NCBI RefSeq assembly: GCF_002563795.1
Contig: NZ_PDJL01000003.1
Coordinates: 930,001 to 994,000, forward strand
Origin: Vibrio sp. ES.051
Lineage (GTDB): Bacteria; Pseudomonadota; Gammaproteobacteria; Enterobacterales; Vibrionaceae
Direction: 5' to 3'
DNA length: 64,000 nt
Part shown: one piece after another, positions 1 to 8,873 of the stretch
How the letters are laid out: each line of letters starts with the position of its first letter
Numbering within the stretch: position 1 is the first letter of the stretch
Position numbers and translations under genes: made by a program
Notes under the pieces: generated by a model
What the model saw: only the letters and a program-made list of their open reading frames with translations
Database searches by the model: none
Told to the model about the DNA's origin: nothing

Positions 1-1399
1 GGAAAAACTCATGATTATTCCACACAAACGGGTGGTTAAATGCTGACAACACGCTTGAAGCGGCACGTTTAGCCGTATTATTATCATGTAAGTCTGGGAT
101 AACCAATAGGAACTCATCACCGCCAATTCGAGCCAGTAAATCTGTTTTTCTCGCCACTTGGTGCAGTCGCTGTGCGCTCAGTTTAAGGATCTCGTCGCCG
201 ACCAAGTGACCCATGGAGTCATTAACCTGTTTAAAGTGATCCAAGTCGATGAACATCACCAGTACTTTAGAACCGCTGCGAGCGGCACGAATAAGCTCTA
301 ACGTCAATCGCTCTGAACCATGGCTACGATTCGGTAAATTCGTAAGGATGTCGTATTTCGCTTGGAAGGCGAGTTCTTTTTCGGAAGCTTTACGACGTTC
401 GATTTCGTTAGTTAATTTTTTGTTCTGTTGAGAAAGAATATCTTTTCTTTTTTTCGCTTCTTCAAGTTTGATTTTTAATTCAATACGATTATTATTTGCA
501 ATAAATGCATAGCACAAAGCAATAACAATCATAATGGCAAGAATACTTAATCCGAGGATGAAAAGGCGAGAAGTAAAAACATCTCTTTCACTTAAGGGTT
601 CGAACCAAGCCATTAGCTTTAAATGATGTCGCTCGACTGGAACTTCAAAGTATATTTTACCTTCCAGCTCATACGATAATAAATGACTCTCACCTTGATT
701 CATCGTAGCGCTTTTATTGAAAGAATCCCACACCACCATATTGACATCATGTATCTTTAGCATCATGCGACTATAGCTGTCTTCGTGCTCTTGCTTGGTC
801 AATTGTTCAATAACGACACTCTTATTAATATCGGCGATTAAAAAGGCAACCGGCTCGTCAGAGAAATTAACTTGCTTAATGACTTGAATACTCACTTCGT
901 CATTGTCACGAGTAGCACAGACCTCTTGTGGCTGACCATCGTCTGTCATGAAGTTAGTAATATCAACGTTCTGAGGAGTATCAGAACCCGTTGTAGCAAT
1001 GATCGCGCCGTCATTACCCACTAGCGTTAACTTATTGTAAATGTAGCGATTATTAATTAGCTTTTTATCAATTTTCTCATCAAAACGACGCTGCAAGTTG
1101 ATCAGGCTCGCCCCCAACCCATACTCCATTGACATTCCAGAAGCTAAATTAGCGAAAAAGGTTTGCACTGTTTTATCGGTTGATAAGTTATCGATATCTT
1201 CACTGGCGATGGTAAAGAGATTATCTAGCGTGCTTGCATAACTCTTTACTTTTAAATCCAATTCTCTATATTGAGAATCTTTTAACTTATTTTGTCCAAG
1301 ACTCGTTACCACAATAAGCATGGCCAAATAAATGGAAACCAATATTGCGCTTATTGTTATAATCTTCCTACTCGAGATTTTATTAACAACCTTTATCAT
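1..1399 (-). CDS. scrC: ScrC-like membrane GGDEF (GGDEF-EAL) c-di-GMP enzyme, 3' part outside window
   Basis: The start is ATG at 1399, and the frame stays open to the window edge, so the C-terminus is missing. A first membrane segment lies near residues 13-35. A periplasmic sensor region of about 240 residues follows, then a second membrane segment near 275-300, a coiled linker, and a GGDEF domain. The GGDEF motif is at residues 426-430, with an RxxD inhibitory site at 417-420. The gene starts 17 bp after scrB. In V. parahaemolyticus, ScrC carries GGDEF and EAL domains and switches between making and degrading c-di-GMP under ScrA/ScrB control, which decides between swarming and capsule production. 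The EAL half would lie beyond position 1 and cannot be checked here. The name rests on the scrA-scrB-scrC gene order. Confidence 0.85.
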   Translation of the reverse strand, partial: MIKVVNKISSRKIITISAILVSIYLAMLIVVTSLGQNKLKDSQYRELDLKVKSYASTLDNLFTIASEDIDNLSTDKTVQTFFANLASGMSMEYGLGASLINLQRRFDEKIDKKLINNRYIYNKLTLVGNDGAIIATTGSDTPQNVDITNFMTDDGQPQEVCATRDNDEVSIQVIKQVNFSDEPVAFLIADINKSVVIEQLTKQEHEDSYSRMMLKIHDVNMVVWDSFNKSATMNQGESHLLSYELEGKIYFEVPVERHHLKLMAWFEPLSERDVFTSRLFILGLSILAIMIVIALCYAFIANNNRIELKIKLEEAKKRKDILSQQNKKLTNEIERRKASEKELAFQAKYDILTNLPNRSHGSERLTLELIRAARSGSKVLVMFIDLDHFKQVNDSMGHLVGDEILKLSAQRLHQVARKTDLLARIGGDEFLLVIPDLHDNNTAKRAASSVLSAFNHPFVWNNHEFF

Positions 1400-1416
1400 C
1401 AATTCTTCTTACTATT

Positions 1417-2328
1417 CTATATAAAATAATCGTTATAAAAATAATAAATAGATGGGTAGTGTTTTTTTACTAAACTTTCATACGTCCCATCTTTTTTAAT
1501 CGCATCTAAATACCGATCAAATGCGTTGCGTAATTTTGGAGAGCTTTTACGAAATGCAACAGCCATTCTTTGATTTTTAGATACCGGGCCAATGACTTTT
1601 ATTTCACCAGGCCACTTCTCTAATGCGATCAAAGTATCAGCGACGTCCAACAGCGTACTTTCTGCATCATTCTTCATGATCGCGGGCACCATCTCATTCA
1701 GAAGACGAGCGCCGTCCGGCAATATGACTTCTGCGCCGGTGTCATATAGATCATAAAGGTTAGGGTCAAGGCAAGAATGTTCCAGTGCTAAGACTTCTCG
1801 CCCATCAATGAGCTGCTTAACGGCTTTAATATCTTCATCCACTGAACCACTCGGAGCGATGGGGCTCAACGTTGAATCGGTTCTGGACACTAGCCAAACG
1901 CCTGACGGGAAATAATCTTGTGAGAAGTCTACAACCTCAGCTCGCCAATCAAGAATAGTAACCCCGTTTGCAATTAAGTCGCCTTCTATGGGGACGCGTT
2001 TTCCTAACACTGCTCGTTTATTTTGGTATCGAACATCTTGGCCAGTCAGCTTGCTTACCATATTGCTCCACTGTGCTGGGACATATTCGTACCTCACACC
2101 TAACGACTGAGCAAAGCCTTTAACTATGTCGACATCTAAACCCGTCAGTGTTTGAACCTGACCTTGTTCAATATAAGAAACAAAATTGGCATAAGGTACA
2201 CCGATATGGCGTAACACTCCGTTCTCGCGGATCTGTTGTAAGTCACCTGACCAAGCTGCAAAAGACATAACAGAGACCGTCATTATTGACGTTGCTGCTA
2301 GGGCTCGCTTGAGTGTTTTGAGTAACAT
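1417..2328 (-). CDS. scrB: ScrB-like periplasmic solute-binding protein (SBP family 3)
   Basis: This 303-residue protein has a cleavable signal peptide (hydrophobic stretch about residues 9-25, AxA-like end) followed by a family-3 extracellular solute-binding fold, as in amino-acid ABC binding proteins. No permease or ATPase gene is nearby. It lies between a PLP enzyme gene and a membrane GGDEF gene, the order of scrABC in V. parahaemolyticus. There ScrB is the periplasmic partner that passes the ScrA-dependent signal to the sensor domain of ScrC. The role is inferred from family and context; the ligand cannot be read from sequence. Confidence 0.85.
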   Translation of the reverse strand: MLLKTLKRALAATSIMTVSVMSFAAWSGDLQQIRENGVLRHIGVPYANFVSYIEQGQVQTLTGLDVDIVKGFAQSLGVRYEYVPAQWSNMVSKLTGQDVRYQNKRAVLGKRVPIEGDLIANGVTILDWRAEVVDFSQDYFPSGVWLVSRTDSTLSPIAPSGSVDEDIKAVKQLIDGREVLALEHSCLDPNLYDLYDTGAEVILPDGARLLNEMVPAIMKNDAESTLLDVADTLIALEKWPGEIKVIGPVSKNQRMAVAFRKSSPKLRNAFDRYLDAIKKDGTYESLVKKHYPSIYYFYNDYFI

Positions 2329-2350
2329 AGTAAATATCCTTACCTTTCAC

Positions 2351-2376
2351 AAAACGCCCATAACCATAAATGGGCG
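2351..2376 (-). terminator. Hairpin between scrA and scrB
   Basis: A perfect 7-bp stem (2355-2361 with 2370-2376) with an 8-nt loop is followed, on the minus strand, by a short T run (2351-2354). It lies just after the scrA stop and before scrB, so it may attenuate read-through and set different levels of the two genes. Confidence 0.5.
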
Positions 2377-2397
2377 CTTTAGTGATAAACAACGCTC

Positions 2398-3804
2398 TTA
2401 GAACGAATAGTACAAGTTTGTAATGGCCTCAACTAGCCCTTCAACTTCTCGTTCGTCATGGAACAAGTGGGTTGAGATACGCAAAGCGTATGTATCATAG
2501 CTATCATCTTTATGTAGCTTGAAACTTGTCGTGCGGATGATGTAACCATACTCTTCTCGTAGGCGGTCTCGAAACTCGGTCAAAATCTCTTCATTGGTCA
2601 CGTCATAAAATGGGTTAAACGTAGTTAATCCACTGGCTAGACCTTCCACATTGGGGGAAAATCGTTGAGCATGTGGTAGAGATTCTTGAAGCAACGTTTT
2701 ACATTTACTCCCTAAGCTAAGGATGCGTTCTTGAATACGGTCGCGCCCAATTTCGTCCCACATTTTGCAGCTATCAACCAGCGCTTGTTTGGCAGGGTAA
2801 TTGTCATTACCGACATACTGCATTTGTAACTGTTTACCTAAATAATCTGCGTGTGAAAGTGAAGAGTTAATCAACCATAGCGGGTTCTGTCGGTCACTCC
2901 AGTATTCATTCAAGCGGTTAGCATTATCACGCACGTATAAAATACCAGTGGCACCAGGCCCACATTGCCACTTGTGACCAGAACCTGCATAGAAGTCACA
3001 GTCGAGATCGTGGAAGTCGAGATCCAACATACCTATGGTATGCGCACCATCAACCAAAGTAGGAATGTTGTGCTCTCTTGCTAGAGAACAAATCGCCTTC
3101 GCTGGTAAAGTCGTACCTGTCTTATAAGTGATGTGAGAGAACATGATCAAACGTACATTTTGATACGCTTCAATCACTTCTCTAAACGCTTGAATGTAGT
3201 CTTCTTCTGAAACATCTTCTGTTCCGGTGAAGATGGGAAGCTGAATTTCAACCACGTTCACACCAAAACGGTGTTTGGCGATGTGCATAGGAGAAGTCGC
3301 GGCGATGTGTTCATGATGAGTGGTTAAAATGACATCGCCCGGCTCGAAGTGCAGACCATTGATGATGGAACATAGCCCATCGGTTGTGTTGCGACTTAAT
3401 ACAATTTCTTCTGGGTTAGCGCCAAAGCCCGGAGCCACTTCCTTGACCATTTCTGAAACATGTGGCCAAGCACCAAATTTACCTTTCATGTCCCAAGGGT
3501 ATTTTGCCACCAACTTATTGTTATACTCATATTCCTCAAGCACTTGCTTTGGCATTGAGCCAGTAGTACCAATATTCATGTAAGTCGTGCGTTTGTCCAA
3601 AACGAACTGTTTTTGCACTTTACGCCAAAAGTGCTTATCGTGTTGTTTACCTAGCCTGCGGCTGCTCCAGTCAATTTTCTGTTCTCGTGCTTGAGCCACG
3701 CCAGAGAAAGCGGAAGCACTCACACCAGCAACAACTGCACCGGTTGCGCTTTTTAGAAAATGACGGCGGCTGCGATTAGTTTGAATAGATTCCTTATTGT
3801 TCAT
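2398..3804 (-). CDS. scrA: ScrA-like class V aminotransferase-fold PLP enzyme, Tat-exported
   Basis: This 468-residue protein is of the class V aminotransferase / isopenicillin N epimerase type. The N-terminus carries a twin-arginine signal (SRRHFLK at about residues 12-18, then a hydrophobic stretch ending near AQA at 37-39), so the enzyme should fold with its cofactor and be exported. The cofactor-binding motif VDGAH (Asp252) and the Schiff-base lysine Lys278 in SGHKW are both present, so it looks active. It is the first gene of the scrABC operon. In V. parahaemolyticus ScrA is needed for the extracellular S-signal that promotes swarming. The reaction itself cannot be read from sequence. 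Confidence 0.85.
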   Translation of the reverse strand: MNNKESIQTNRSRRHFLKSATGAVVAGVSASAFSGVAQAREQKIDWSSRRLGKQHDKHFWRKVQKQFVLDKRTTYMNIGTTGSMPKQVLEEYEYNNKLVAKYPWDMKGKFGAWPHVSEMVKEVAPGFGANPEEIVLSRNTTDGLCSIINGLHFEPGDVILTTHHEHIAATSPMHIAKHRFGVNVVEIQLPIFTGTEDVSEEDYIQAFREVIEAYQNVRLIMFSHITYKTGTTLPAKAICSLAREHNIPTLVDGAHTIGMLDLDFHDLDCDFYAGSGHKWQCGPGATGILYVRDNANRLNEYWSDRQNPLWLINSSLSHADYLGKQLQMQYVGNDNYPAKQALVDSCKMWDEIGRDRIQERILSLGSKCKTLLQESLPHAQRFSPNVEGLASGLTTFNPFYDVTNEEILTEFRDRLREEYGYIIRTTSFKLHKDDSYDTYALRISTHLFHDEREVEGLVEAITNLYYSF

Positions 3805-4308
3805 CTTTTTTCAATCCTTGTTGAAGTTAGCCATATTATTAGTTTTTAAGTGCGTAACTACCTGTTACTAAAACAGTATTAACCATTACAATTAGAAATG
3901 AACTCTTCCCACACCATTTAGTGATTTTAATTCCAGATTTCATTTGTCTTGATGATACTAGCAACACTTTATATGCTATCATGTGCTTATTGGTATCTGC
4001 ATTAAAGTACTTATACGATGATTATACCAATCGTCGTTAATAACGGCTGAGCTTGCCTTGTTAATACACTCGATCACGGTGTGGTGATTTTTGATTGTGG
4101 GGTAACTACTTACCGAAGAATTCCATCTTGCTCCCAAGCACTTTCCCAACACTATATCTGCTCATGAAACCGTTAAAGAGATACCACTCAGGCGAGTCTG
4201 TTATGGATGAGTTCTCACAAAATATCGCTAAAGCGAGACAAGCACACTTGAACTCAGCGAAATCGTGCCAGACAATACCCTCCTTCTGCTTCGTAGAACT
4301 AAGTACTT
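3805..4308. other. Intergenic region between scrA and a divergent LysR gene
   Basis: This is about 500 bp of AT-rich sequence that should hold the scrA promoter (leftward) and the LysR promoter (rightward). A 73-codon frame (4095-4316, plus) has no recognisable features and no good ribosome-binding site, so it is not called. I see no clear operator or terminator. Confidence 0.5.
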
Positions 4309-5238
4309 ATGGTTAATCCAAAACTCATCGCGCTGCTTCCTGATCTCGCGTCATTTATCTTAGTGGTGAATGAAGGCAGTTTTACCGCTGCCGCAAAAAA
4401 GCTTAGGGTGACGCCATCGGCATTGAGTAAGCTGATCACCCGCTTAGAGAAAGCACTCTCCGTCAAGCTGTTTGAGCGAACCACACGCAAACTGCTTATC
4501 ACTCAAGCAGGACAAAAGGTGTATGACCAAAGCATTGCCATGGTGAACGCAGCTCAGCAAGCCGTGGAACTGTCGGCAGAGGATCACACCGAGCCCACTG
4601 GCGCACTGACAGTGGCCGCTCCAGAGGCATTCTTAAACTCAGTTCTTCAGCCGTTTGTGTTGCCATTTCTGGAGTGTTATCCAAATATTCAGCTCAAACT
4701 GCGTGCGGCTGATGGCGAAATCGACTTATTTCGTGAAGGCATTGATGTGGCATTCAAGCTGACCGACAAGCCAGACGAAAATTTAGTCTTAAAAGAGATC
4801 AGCAAAACCAACCTCGTGTTATGTGCCTCACCGGATTATCTCACTAAACACGGCACGCCAAAGCATCCGACTCAGCTTGAACAGCATGATTGTATCTACC
4901 TAGCAGAAAACGACAAAGACAACATCTGGTCGTTCTTTAAGGAAGAAGTCTTTCACTCGATTCCAGTCAGTGGTCGCTATGCCGTCAACCACTCTCAAAT
5001 GCGTTTACATGGCGTAAAGGCAAGCTTGGGGATCGGCATCTTCCACGACTTTGTCATTAAAGAAGCGCTAGAACGTGGTGAAGTGGTTGAAGTATTATCT
5101 GACTGGATGATCAAGAGTAATTATCACGGCGCTATCGCGATGCAATACGCACAAACCAAGTATATGCCAGCACGCTTACGGGTATTTATCGATTTTGTTA
5201 ATCAGCATTTAGTCTCAAAGGAAAGCCACCATGTTTAA
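4309..5238 (+). CDS. LysR-family transcriptional regulator
   Basis: This 309-residue LysR-type regulator has a winged helix-turn-helix at about residues 15-62 (SFTAAAKKL ... SALSKLITRLE) and a periplasmic-binding-like effector domain after about residue 90. No strong ribosome-binding site precedes the ATG, but the protein starts in register with other LysR proteins. The stop overlaps the start of the VOC gene by 8 bp, so the two are probably co-transcribed. Effector and targets are unknown; the VOC gene is the obvious candidate target. Confidence 0.9.
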   Translation: MVNPKLIALLPDLASFILVVNEGSFTAAAKKLRVTPSALSKLITRLEKALSVKLFERTTRKLLITQAGQKVYDQSIAMVNAAQQAVELSAEDHTEPTGALTVAAPEAFLNSVLQPFVLPFLECYPNIQLKLRAADGEIDLFREGIDVAFKLTDKPDENLVLKEISKTNLVLCASPDYLTKHGTPKHPTQLEQHDCIYLAENDKDNIWSFFKEEVFHSIPVSGRYAVNHSQMRLHGVKASLGIGIFHDFVIKEALERGEVVEVLSDWMIKSNYHGAIAMQYAQTKYMPARLRVFIDFVNQHLVSKESHHV

Positions 5239-5614
5239 CGCTATTCATCACGTCGCGATCATTTGCAGCGACTACCCAACGTCTAAACGCTTTTATACCG
5301 AAGTGCTAGGGCTGAAAATTATTGCAGAAAATTACCGCCCAGCACGAGACTCTTACAAACTTGATCTTGCCTTACCGGATGGTAGCCAAATAGAACTATT
5401 CAGTTTCCCTAACGCACCAGAAAGACCAAGCTTTCCAGAAGCGCAAGGCTTGCGCCATCTTGCTTTCCAAGTTGAAGATGTCGAGCAGGTGAAGCGCTAT
5501 TTGGAAGCTAAAGGGGTGGTTGTAGAGCCGATTCGCATGGATGAGTTTACTGGCAAAGCCTTCACTTTCTTTCAAGATCCCGACGGCTTGCCATTGGAGT
5601 TATACCAAAAATAG
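5231..5614 (+). CDS. VOC-family (glyoxalase/bleomycin-resistance fold) protein, GloA2/YaeR-like
   Basis: This 127-residue single-domain vicinal-oxygen-chelate protein closely resembles E. coli YaeR (GloA2): HHVAI near the N-terminus, FYTEVLGL, the ELFSFPNAPERPS stretch, GLRHLAFQV, and FFQDPDGLPLELY at the end. Metal-ligand positions (His8, the Glu of IELF, the second His of LRHL and the Glu of PLELY) are kept. Family members are glyoxalase-I-like metalloenzymes of unproven substrate. The gene overlaps the preceding LysR gene by 8 bp. Confidence 0.85.
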   Translation: MFNAIHHVAIICSDYPTSKRFYTEVLGLKIIAENYRPARDSYKLDLALPDGSQIELFSFPNAPERPSFPEAQGLRHLAFQVEDVEQVKRYLEAKGVVVEPIRMDEFTGKAFTFFQDPDGLPLELYQK

Positions 5615-5668
5615 TGTAGTGGGAAGTGAATTGTGATGGAGAGTCGAAATGCGCATTGCCAAACAAGC

Positions 5669-5692
5669 AAAAAGCCCGCAGAGCTGCAGGCT
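5669..5692 (-). terminator. Rho-independent terminator after cytochrome b562 gene
   Basis: On the minus strand an 8-bp stem (5685-5692 with 5673-5680, one G-T pair) and a 4-nt loop are followed by a T run (5673-5669). It sits about 50 bp past the stop of the b562 gene. Confidence 0.75.
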
Positions 5693-5740
5693 GATGAAGT
5701 ATTTTATGCTGCTCTTTAAGCAATCAAATTTGCGTGGTGG

Positions 5741-6130
5741 TTAACCAAACAACTTACTCCAGATGCTTGGGTTACGCTTATCGTGGTACTCTTCACGCAG
5801 GCTGTCAATTTCACGTAATTGCGCTTTGGCCTCCGGCAGTTGTCCTGCATCCAAGTCAGCTTCAATTTTTTCCAGCTTCACTGACAGTTTGTTAAATCCT
5901 TCTAAGTAAATATCAAACTTTTCTGGTGGGTAGTGACCTCGCTTTGATTGCTCAACAATCGCTTGCAAGCTTTCAATGGCAGATTTCATGGTTGCCACAT
6001 CCGACGCTTCCGCCGCTTGTTTGAATTCCAGTTTCATCTGCTTCATGTTCTGTTTTAAATCTACCGCTTCCGCCATCGCATATGTTGAGCCAAATGCAAT
6101 CGCACACCCTAGAACGAAAGGACGTAACAT
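5741..6130 (-). CDS. cybC: Cytochrome b562 family periplasmic protein
   Basis: The chosen ATG at 6130 follows a GGAGAAG ribosome-binding site and gives 129 residues with a signal peptide ending near AMA. The mature part is an all-helical bundle as in soluble cytochrome b562. A Met in the first helix (NMKQMK) and a His in the last helix (EYHDKRN) match the axial ligands of non-covalent heme b. There is no CxxCH, so this is not a c-type form. The exact function of the family is unknown. A longer frame begins upstream at 6193, but its extra residues do not look like a signal sequence. Confidence 0.8.
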   Translation of the reverse strand: MLRPFVLGCAIAFGSTYAMAEAVDLKQNMKQMKLEFKQAAEASDVATMKSAIESLQAIVEQSKRGHYPPEKFDIYLEGFNKLSVKLEKIEADLDAGQLPEAKAQLREIDSLREEYHDKRNPSIWSKLFG

Positions 6131-6284
6131 TTTTACTTCTCCAATTTTAGTACCGAATTCTGTGTCGGCTTTGTTTACCCACATCACCCACAATGTAAAG
6201 CCTTACAAGTGGGTGATCGGTCTATTTCCGGGTCGCAGTGTAATGCAATCTCACGCTGGGTGCATACCTAAAATATCATCCCGT

Positions 6285-7040
6285 TTATGCGCTACGAATA
6301 CCTTCATACTCGGCAATAGGCTTGCGGCCTCGGAGTGCTAAGAAAGACAAAAACTGCTGAGCGGTGTGAGTAATGACTTTCTCACTATTAATTCCGATGC
6401 TGTCCATCAATTCACCAACCAAGTCAAGGTTACCCACATCGTGACAAAAATGGGCATCACTGCCCGTCGTAAAGAACACATCGAGTTCTTTGCCAATACG
6501 TGCAATGTCATAACAACGATCGACACTGCCTACTCGACTGTTACCTTTGAGCGTGGTGTTATTGATTTCAATCGCAACGTTATGTTCTTTTGCGCATTCT
6601 AAAACCGCTTGAAAATCGAAGTCGAAGTTTGGATTCCCCAAATGCCCGAGCGCATCAACACGACCATCTTTAATCACATTGAGCAATGCTTCAGTATGGG
6701 TTTCTTTGTTCGCAGGCCGAAAAACGGGCTCATGAAAACTGGCGATCACCCAATCTAGATTGCGATCAACGCTTAACGGAAGGTCAATATCGCCTTCCAT
6801 ACTGAGGATGTTCGATTCCACACCACGAATAACCGCGATCCCATCCAGAAAACGAGGCAGAATTTTTTGGTTAGAGAAAAACCAATAGTGAGGCGCGCCC
6901 GGCATCGACTCCGCATGGTCGGTCGTACAGAACATATCTAAACCGTTCTCTTTGGCCAATTTCGCGTTTTCAATCAAAGTACTATACGCATGCCCACTGG
7001 CGTACGTGTGTGTATGGGTATCAACCTTAAATTCCATCAT
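6285..7040 (-). CDS. ycdX: PHP-domain phosphatase, YcdX family
   Basis: This 251-residue PHP-superfamily metal hydrolase has the metal motif DTHTHT at the N-terminus, TTDHAE, ASFHEP, GHLGN and GSDAH, the His/Asp set that holds a trinuclear zinc site in E. coli YcdX. YcdX acts as a phosphatase and has been linked to swarming in E. coli, which is suggestive beside swarming genes. Two ATG codons (7040, 7037) are possible. It is transcribed alone toward the b562 gene. Confidence 0.85.
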   Translation of the reverse strand: MMEFKVDTHTHTYASGHAYSTLIENAKLAKENGLDMFCTTDHAESMPGAPHYWFFSNQKILPRFLDGIAVIRGVESNILSMEGDIDLPLSVDRNLDWVIASFHEPVFRPANKETHTEALLNVIKDGRVDALGHLGNPNFDFDFQAVLECAKEHNVAIEINNTTLKGNSRVGSVDRCYDIARIGKELDVFFTTGSDAHFCHDVGNLDLVGELMDSIGINSEKVITHTAQQFLSFLALRGRKPIAEYEGIRSA

Positions 7041-7338
7041 CCATTCTCTTAGTGCGCTGTTTGAGTGTTATTGTATACCCTCACACCACCAACCGTCAGC
7101 CCAGTATTCGCCTAAAAATCTAACCTGGTGCTTTACTGAGGGGAGTCGCTACTCGCCGCCTAGGTGCACTGTTCACCCACCACACAAGATCAGCTTGAGG
7201 CGTTGTCTTTGTTAGGTTCTTGTTTTCAGCCAGCATTCCGTTAATAGCTTCACCTCAACAAAGAAATCATTTTGTTGAACACATTAAGTGGAAAATGAGT
7301 ATAAAATAGAGGCATTATTTTTTACTCAAGGACGGTAT

Positions 7339-8382
7339 ATGACGTTGCATCAAACTTTAATCAGTGCGTTTTGTTTGGTAGCTCCAATATCGGGTATCGC
7401 TGCAGACCAAGCAACGGGCTCTGAACCAGATCTCTCAGCTGCCATCATTGGCGGCCAACCCACCGCTACGAATCAATTGCCTTTTTTCGCGCGGGTCATC
7501 CTGCATAAAACTGGGGCCAATCAATTTGCCAACATCTGTGGTGGTAGCATTGTCAACGACCGTTTCATTTTAACCGCGGCTCACTGCGTTGAACCGAGTG
7601 TTTTTACTGAAGAATGGACAACCAATGACCTGCGAATATTAGTCAAAAACCCGACAATGAACGATGTGTTTGTGGAAGAATTTAAAGACGTTCGCACCAT
7701 CACGATTCACCCAGATTATGTGCCTAGCAATTTATGGATTAATGACATCGCCATCCTTGAATTGACTCGCCCTATCACCGATAACGTGCAATCTATTACT
7801 TTACCGCAAGACTTTGGTGACTACAGCAGCGCGGCGGTTTACCAGATATTCGGGTTAGGACAAACCTCAACGAGCGATAAAACAGGGCCGGACTATTTGC
7901 GCTGGGCTGAAGTAAAGCCACTCACCGATCCCCAGTGTGACTCGCTTGTGGATGGGTTTAACGCTCAAGAAAGCTTATGTGCCAATGGTTTCCCCGACCG
8001 CAGCTATACTGGGGTATGTAGTGGCGACTCCGGTGGCCCTCTCACCTACCAAGATAATAATGGGGTGTATCAGCAAATCGGTATTGTCAGTTATGGCTCA
8101 TCCATGTGCGAATCCCCCTCTCTCCCGAGTGTATTTACGGAGATTTTGAACTACACATCTTGGATTACAGCGCAGACGAGTTCCGGGGTTAAGACCAGCT
8201 ATAACGCGCTCTTAGCACGTTCGGAAGATTACCATAGCGAAGGTGACTCTGGCTTTGAACCTGTAGATACCAACACATCTGGCTTTGGTAACAACGGTAA
8301 CAGTGGCGGTGGTGCCCTCGGCGCAGGGTTGATTATGCTTGGGGGCTGGTTTGGTTGGTTAAGACACCGCCGAGGTCGGTAG
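7339..8382 (+). CDS. Secreted chymotrypsin-fold serine protease with GlyGly-CTERM tail
   Basis: The ATG at 7339 follows an AAGGACGG ribosome-binding site and starts a signal peptide. The product has 347 residues. A short propeptide ends at the IIGG activation site (residues 36-39). The triad is His82 (TAAHC), Asp136 (NDIAIL) and Ser231 (GDSGGP). The S1-pocket position six residues before Ser231 is Gly, not Asp, so trypsin-like Arg/Lys specificity is not expected. The C-terminus has a Gly/Asn/Ser-rich stretch, a membrane segment and an Arg-rich tail (GlyGly-CTERM). Such tails are processed by rhombosortase, and the proteins usually leave by type II secretion. It resembles the Vibrio Ves proteases. 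Confidence 0.88.
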   Translation: MTLHQTLISAFCLVAPISGIAADQATGSEPDLSAAIIGGQPTATNQLPFFARVILHKTGANQFANICGGSIVNDRFILTAAHCVEPSVFTEEWTTNDLRILVKNPTMNDVFVEEFKDVRTITIHPDYVPSNLWINDIAILELTRPITDNVQSITLPQDFGDYSSAAVYQIFGLGQTSTSDKTGPDYLRWAEVKPLTDPQCDSLVDGFNAQESLCANGFPDRSYTGVCSGDSGGPLTYQDNNGVYQQIGIVSYGSSMCESPSLPSVFTEILNYTSWITAQTSSGVKTSYNALLARSEDYHSEGDSGFEPVDTNTSGFGNNGNSGGGALGAGLIMLGGWFGWLRHRRGR

Positions 8383-8408
8383 CGTTACAAGGTGTATGAG
8401 GCGCGCCA

Positions 8409-8849
8409 TTATAATGTTTTGCGTTTAACGCGAGAATTGATGATGTCTTCTATCAGCTTTTGTTCTTTTTTGGCTTTTTCGTAACTCTGTTTCTTACGCC
8501 ATCGTTCAAGCACTTTTTCTAGACCTTGAACGCGAGCATGCTTGTGTTCTAACTTTTTTTGTACAGACGCGCACTCTGCTTGCATCACCGCTTGTTCATG
8601 TTCATGGTGATGGAGCATTTTTTGTAGCATTTGATCGACGCGATTGACGTTCATCAACGTAGCGCTGGTGAGCGTTGGTACGGAACGTGCCGATTGTCCA
8701 GCGTGACCTTTCAAGGCAGACAACTGCTCTAGCTGCATCGATAGGTGGGAGTGACGCTGACGCATCGCATCGAGTTGTTGACCCACTCTATCACGCTGTT
8801 TTTCTTCCATTAATCGCAGCTTACCGACGGCTTGTATTTTGGCTTTCAT
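8409..8849 (-). CDS. fliJ: Lateral flagellar FliJ (export apparatus stalk)
   Basis: This 146-residue, highly charged protein is predicted almost wholly coiled-coil, rich in Gln, Lys and Glu. It is the last gene of the motY-lafK-fliEFGHIJ operon and lies 24 bp after fliI. FliJ forms the central stalk of the FliI ATPase ring and links it to FlhA. Sequence identity across the family is low, so the call rests on size, coiled-coil character and position. Confidence 0.85.
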   Translation of the reverse strand: MKAKIQAVGKLRLMEEKQRDRVGQQLDAMRQRHSHLSMQLEQLSALKGHAGQSARSVPTLTSATLMNVNRVDQMLQKMLHHHEHEQAVMQAECASVQKKLEHKHARVQGLEKVLERWRKKQSYEKAKKEQKLIEDIINSRVKRKTL

Positions 8850-8873
8850 TTCAGCGTCATCACACCCATTTGA

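Noticed and set aside
4095..4316. 73-codon plus-strand frame before the LysR gene
   Set aside because: No good ribosome-binding site, no domain or signal features, and it overlaps the LysR start.
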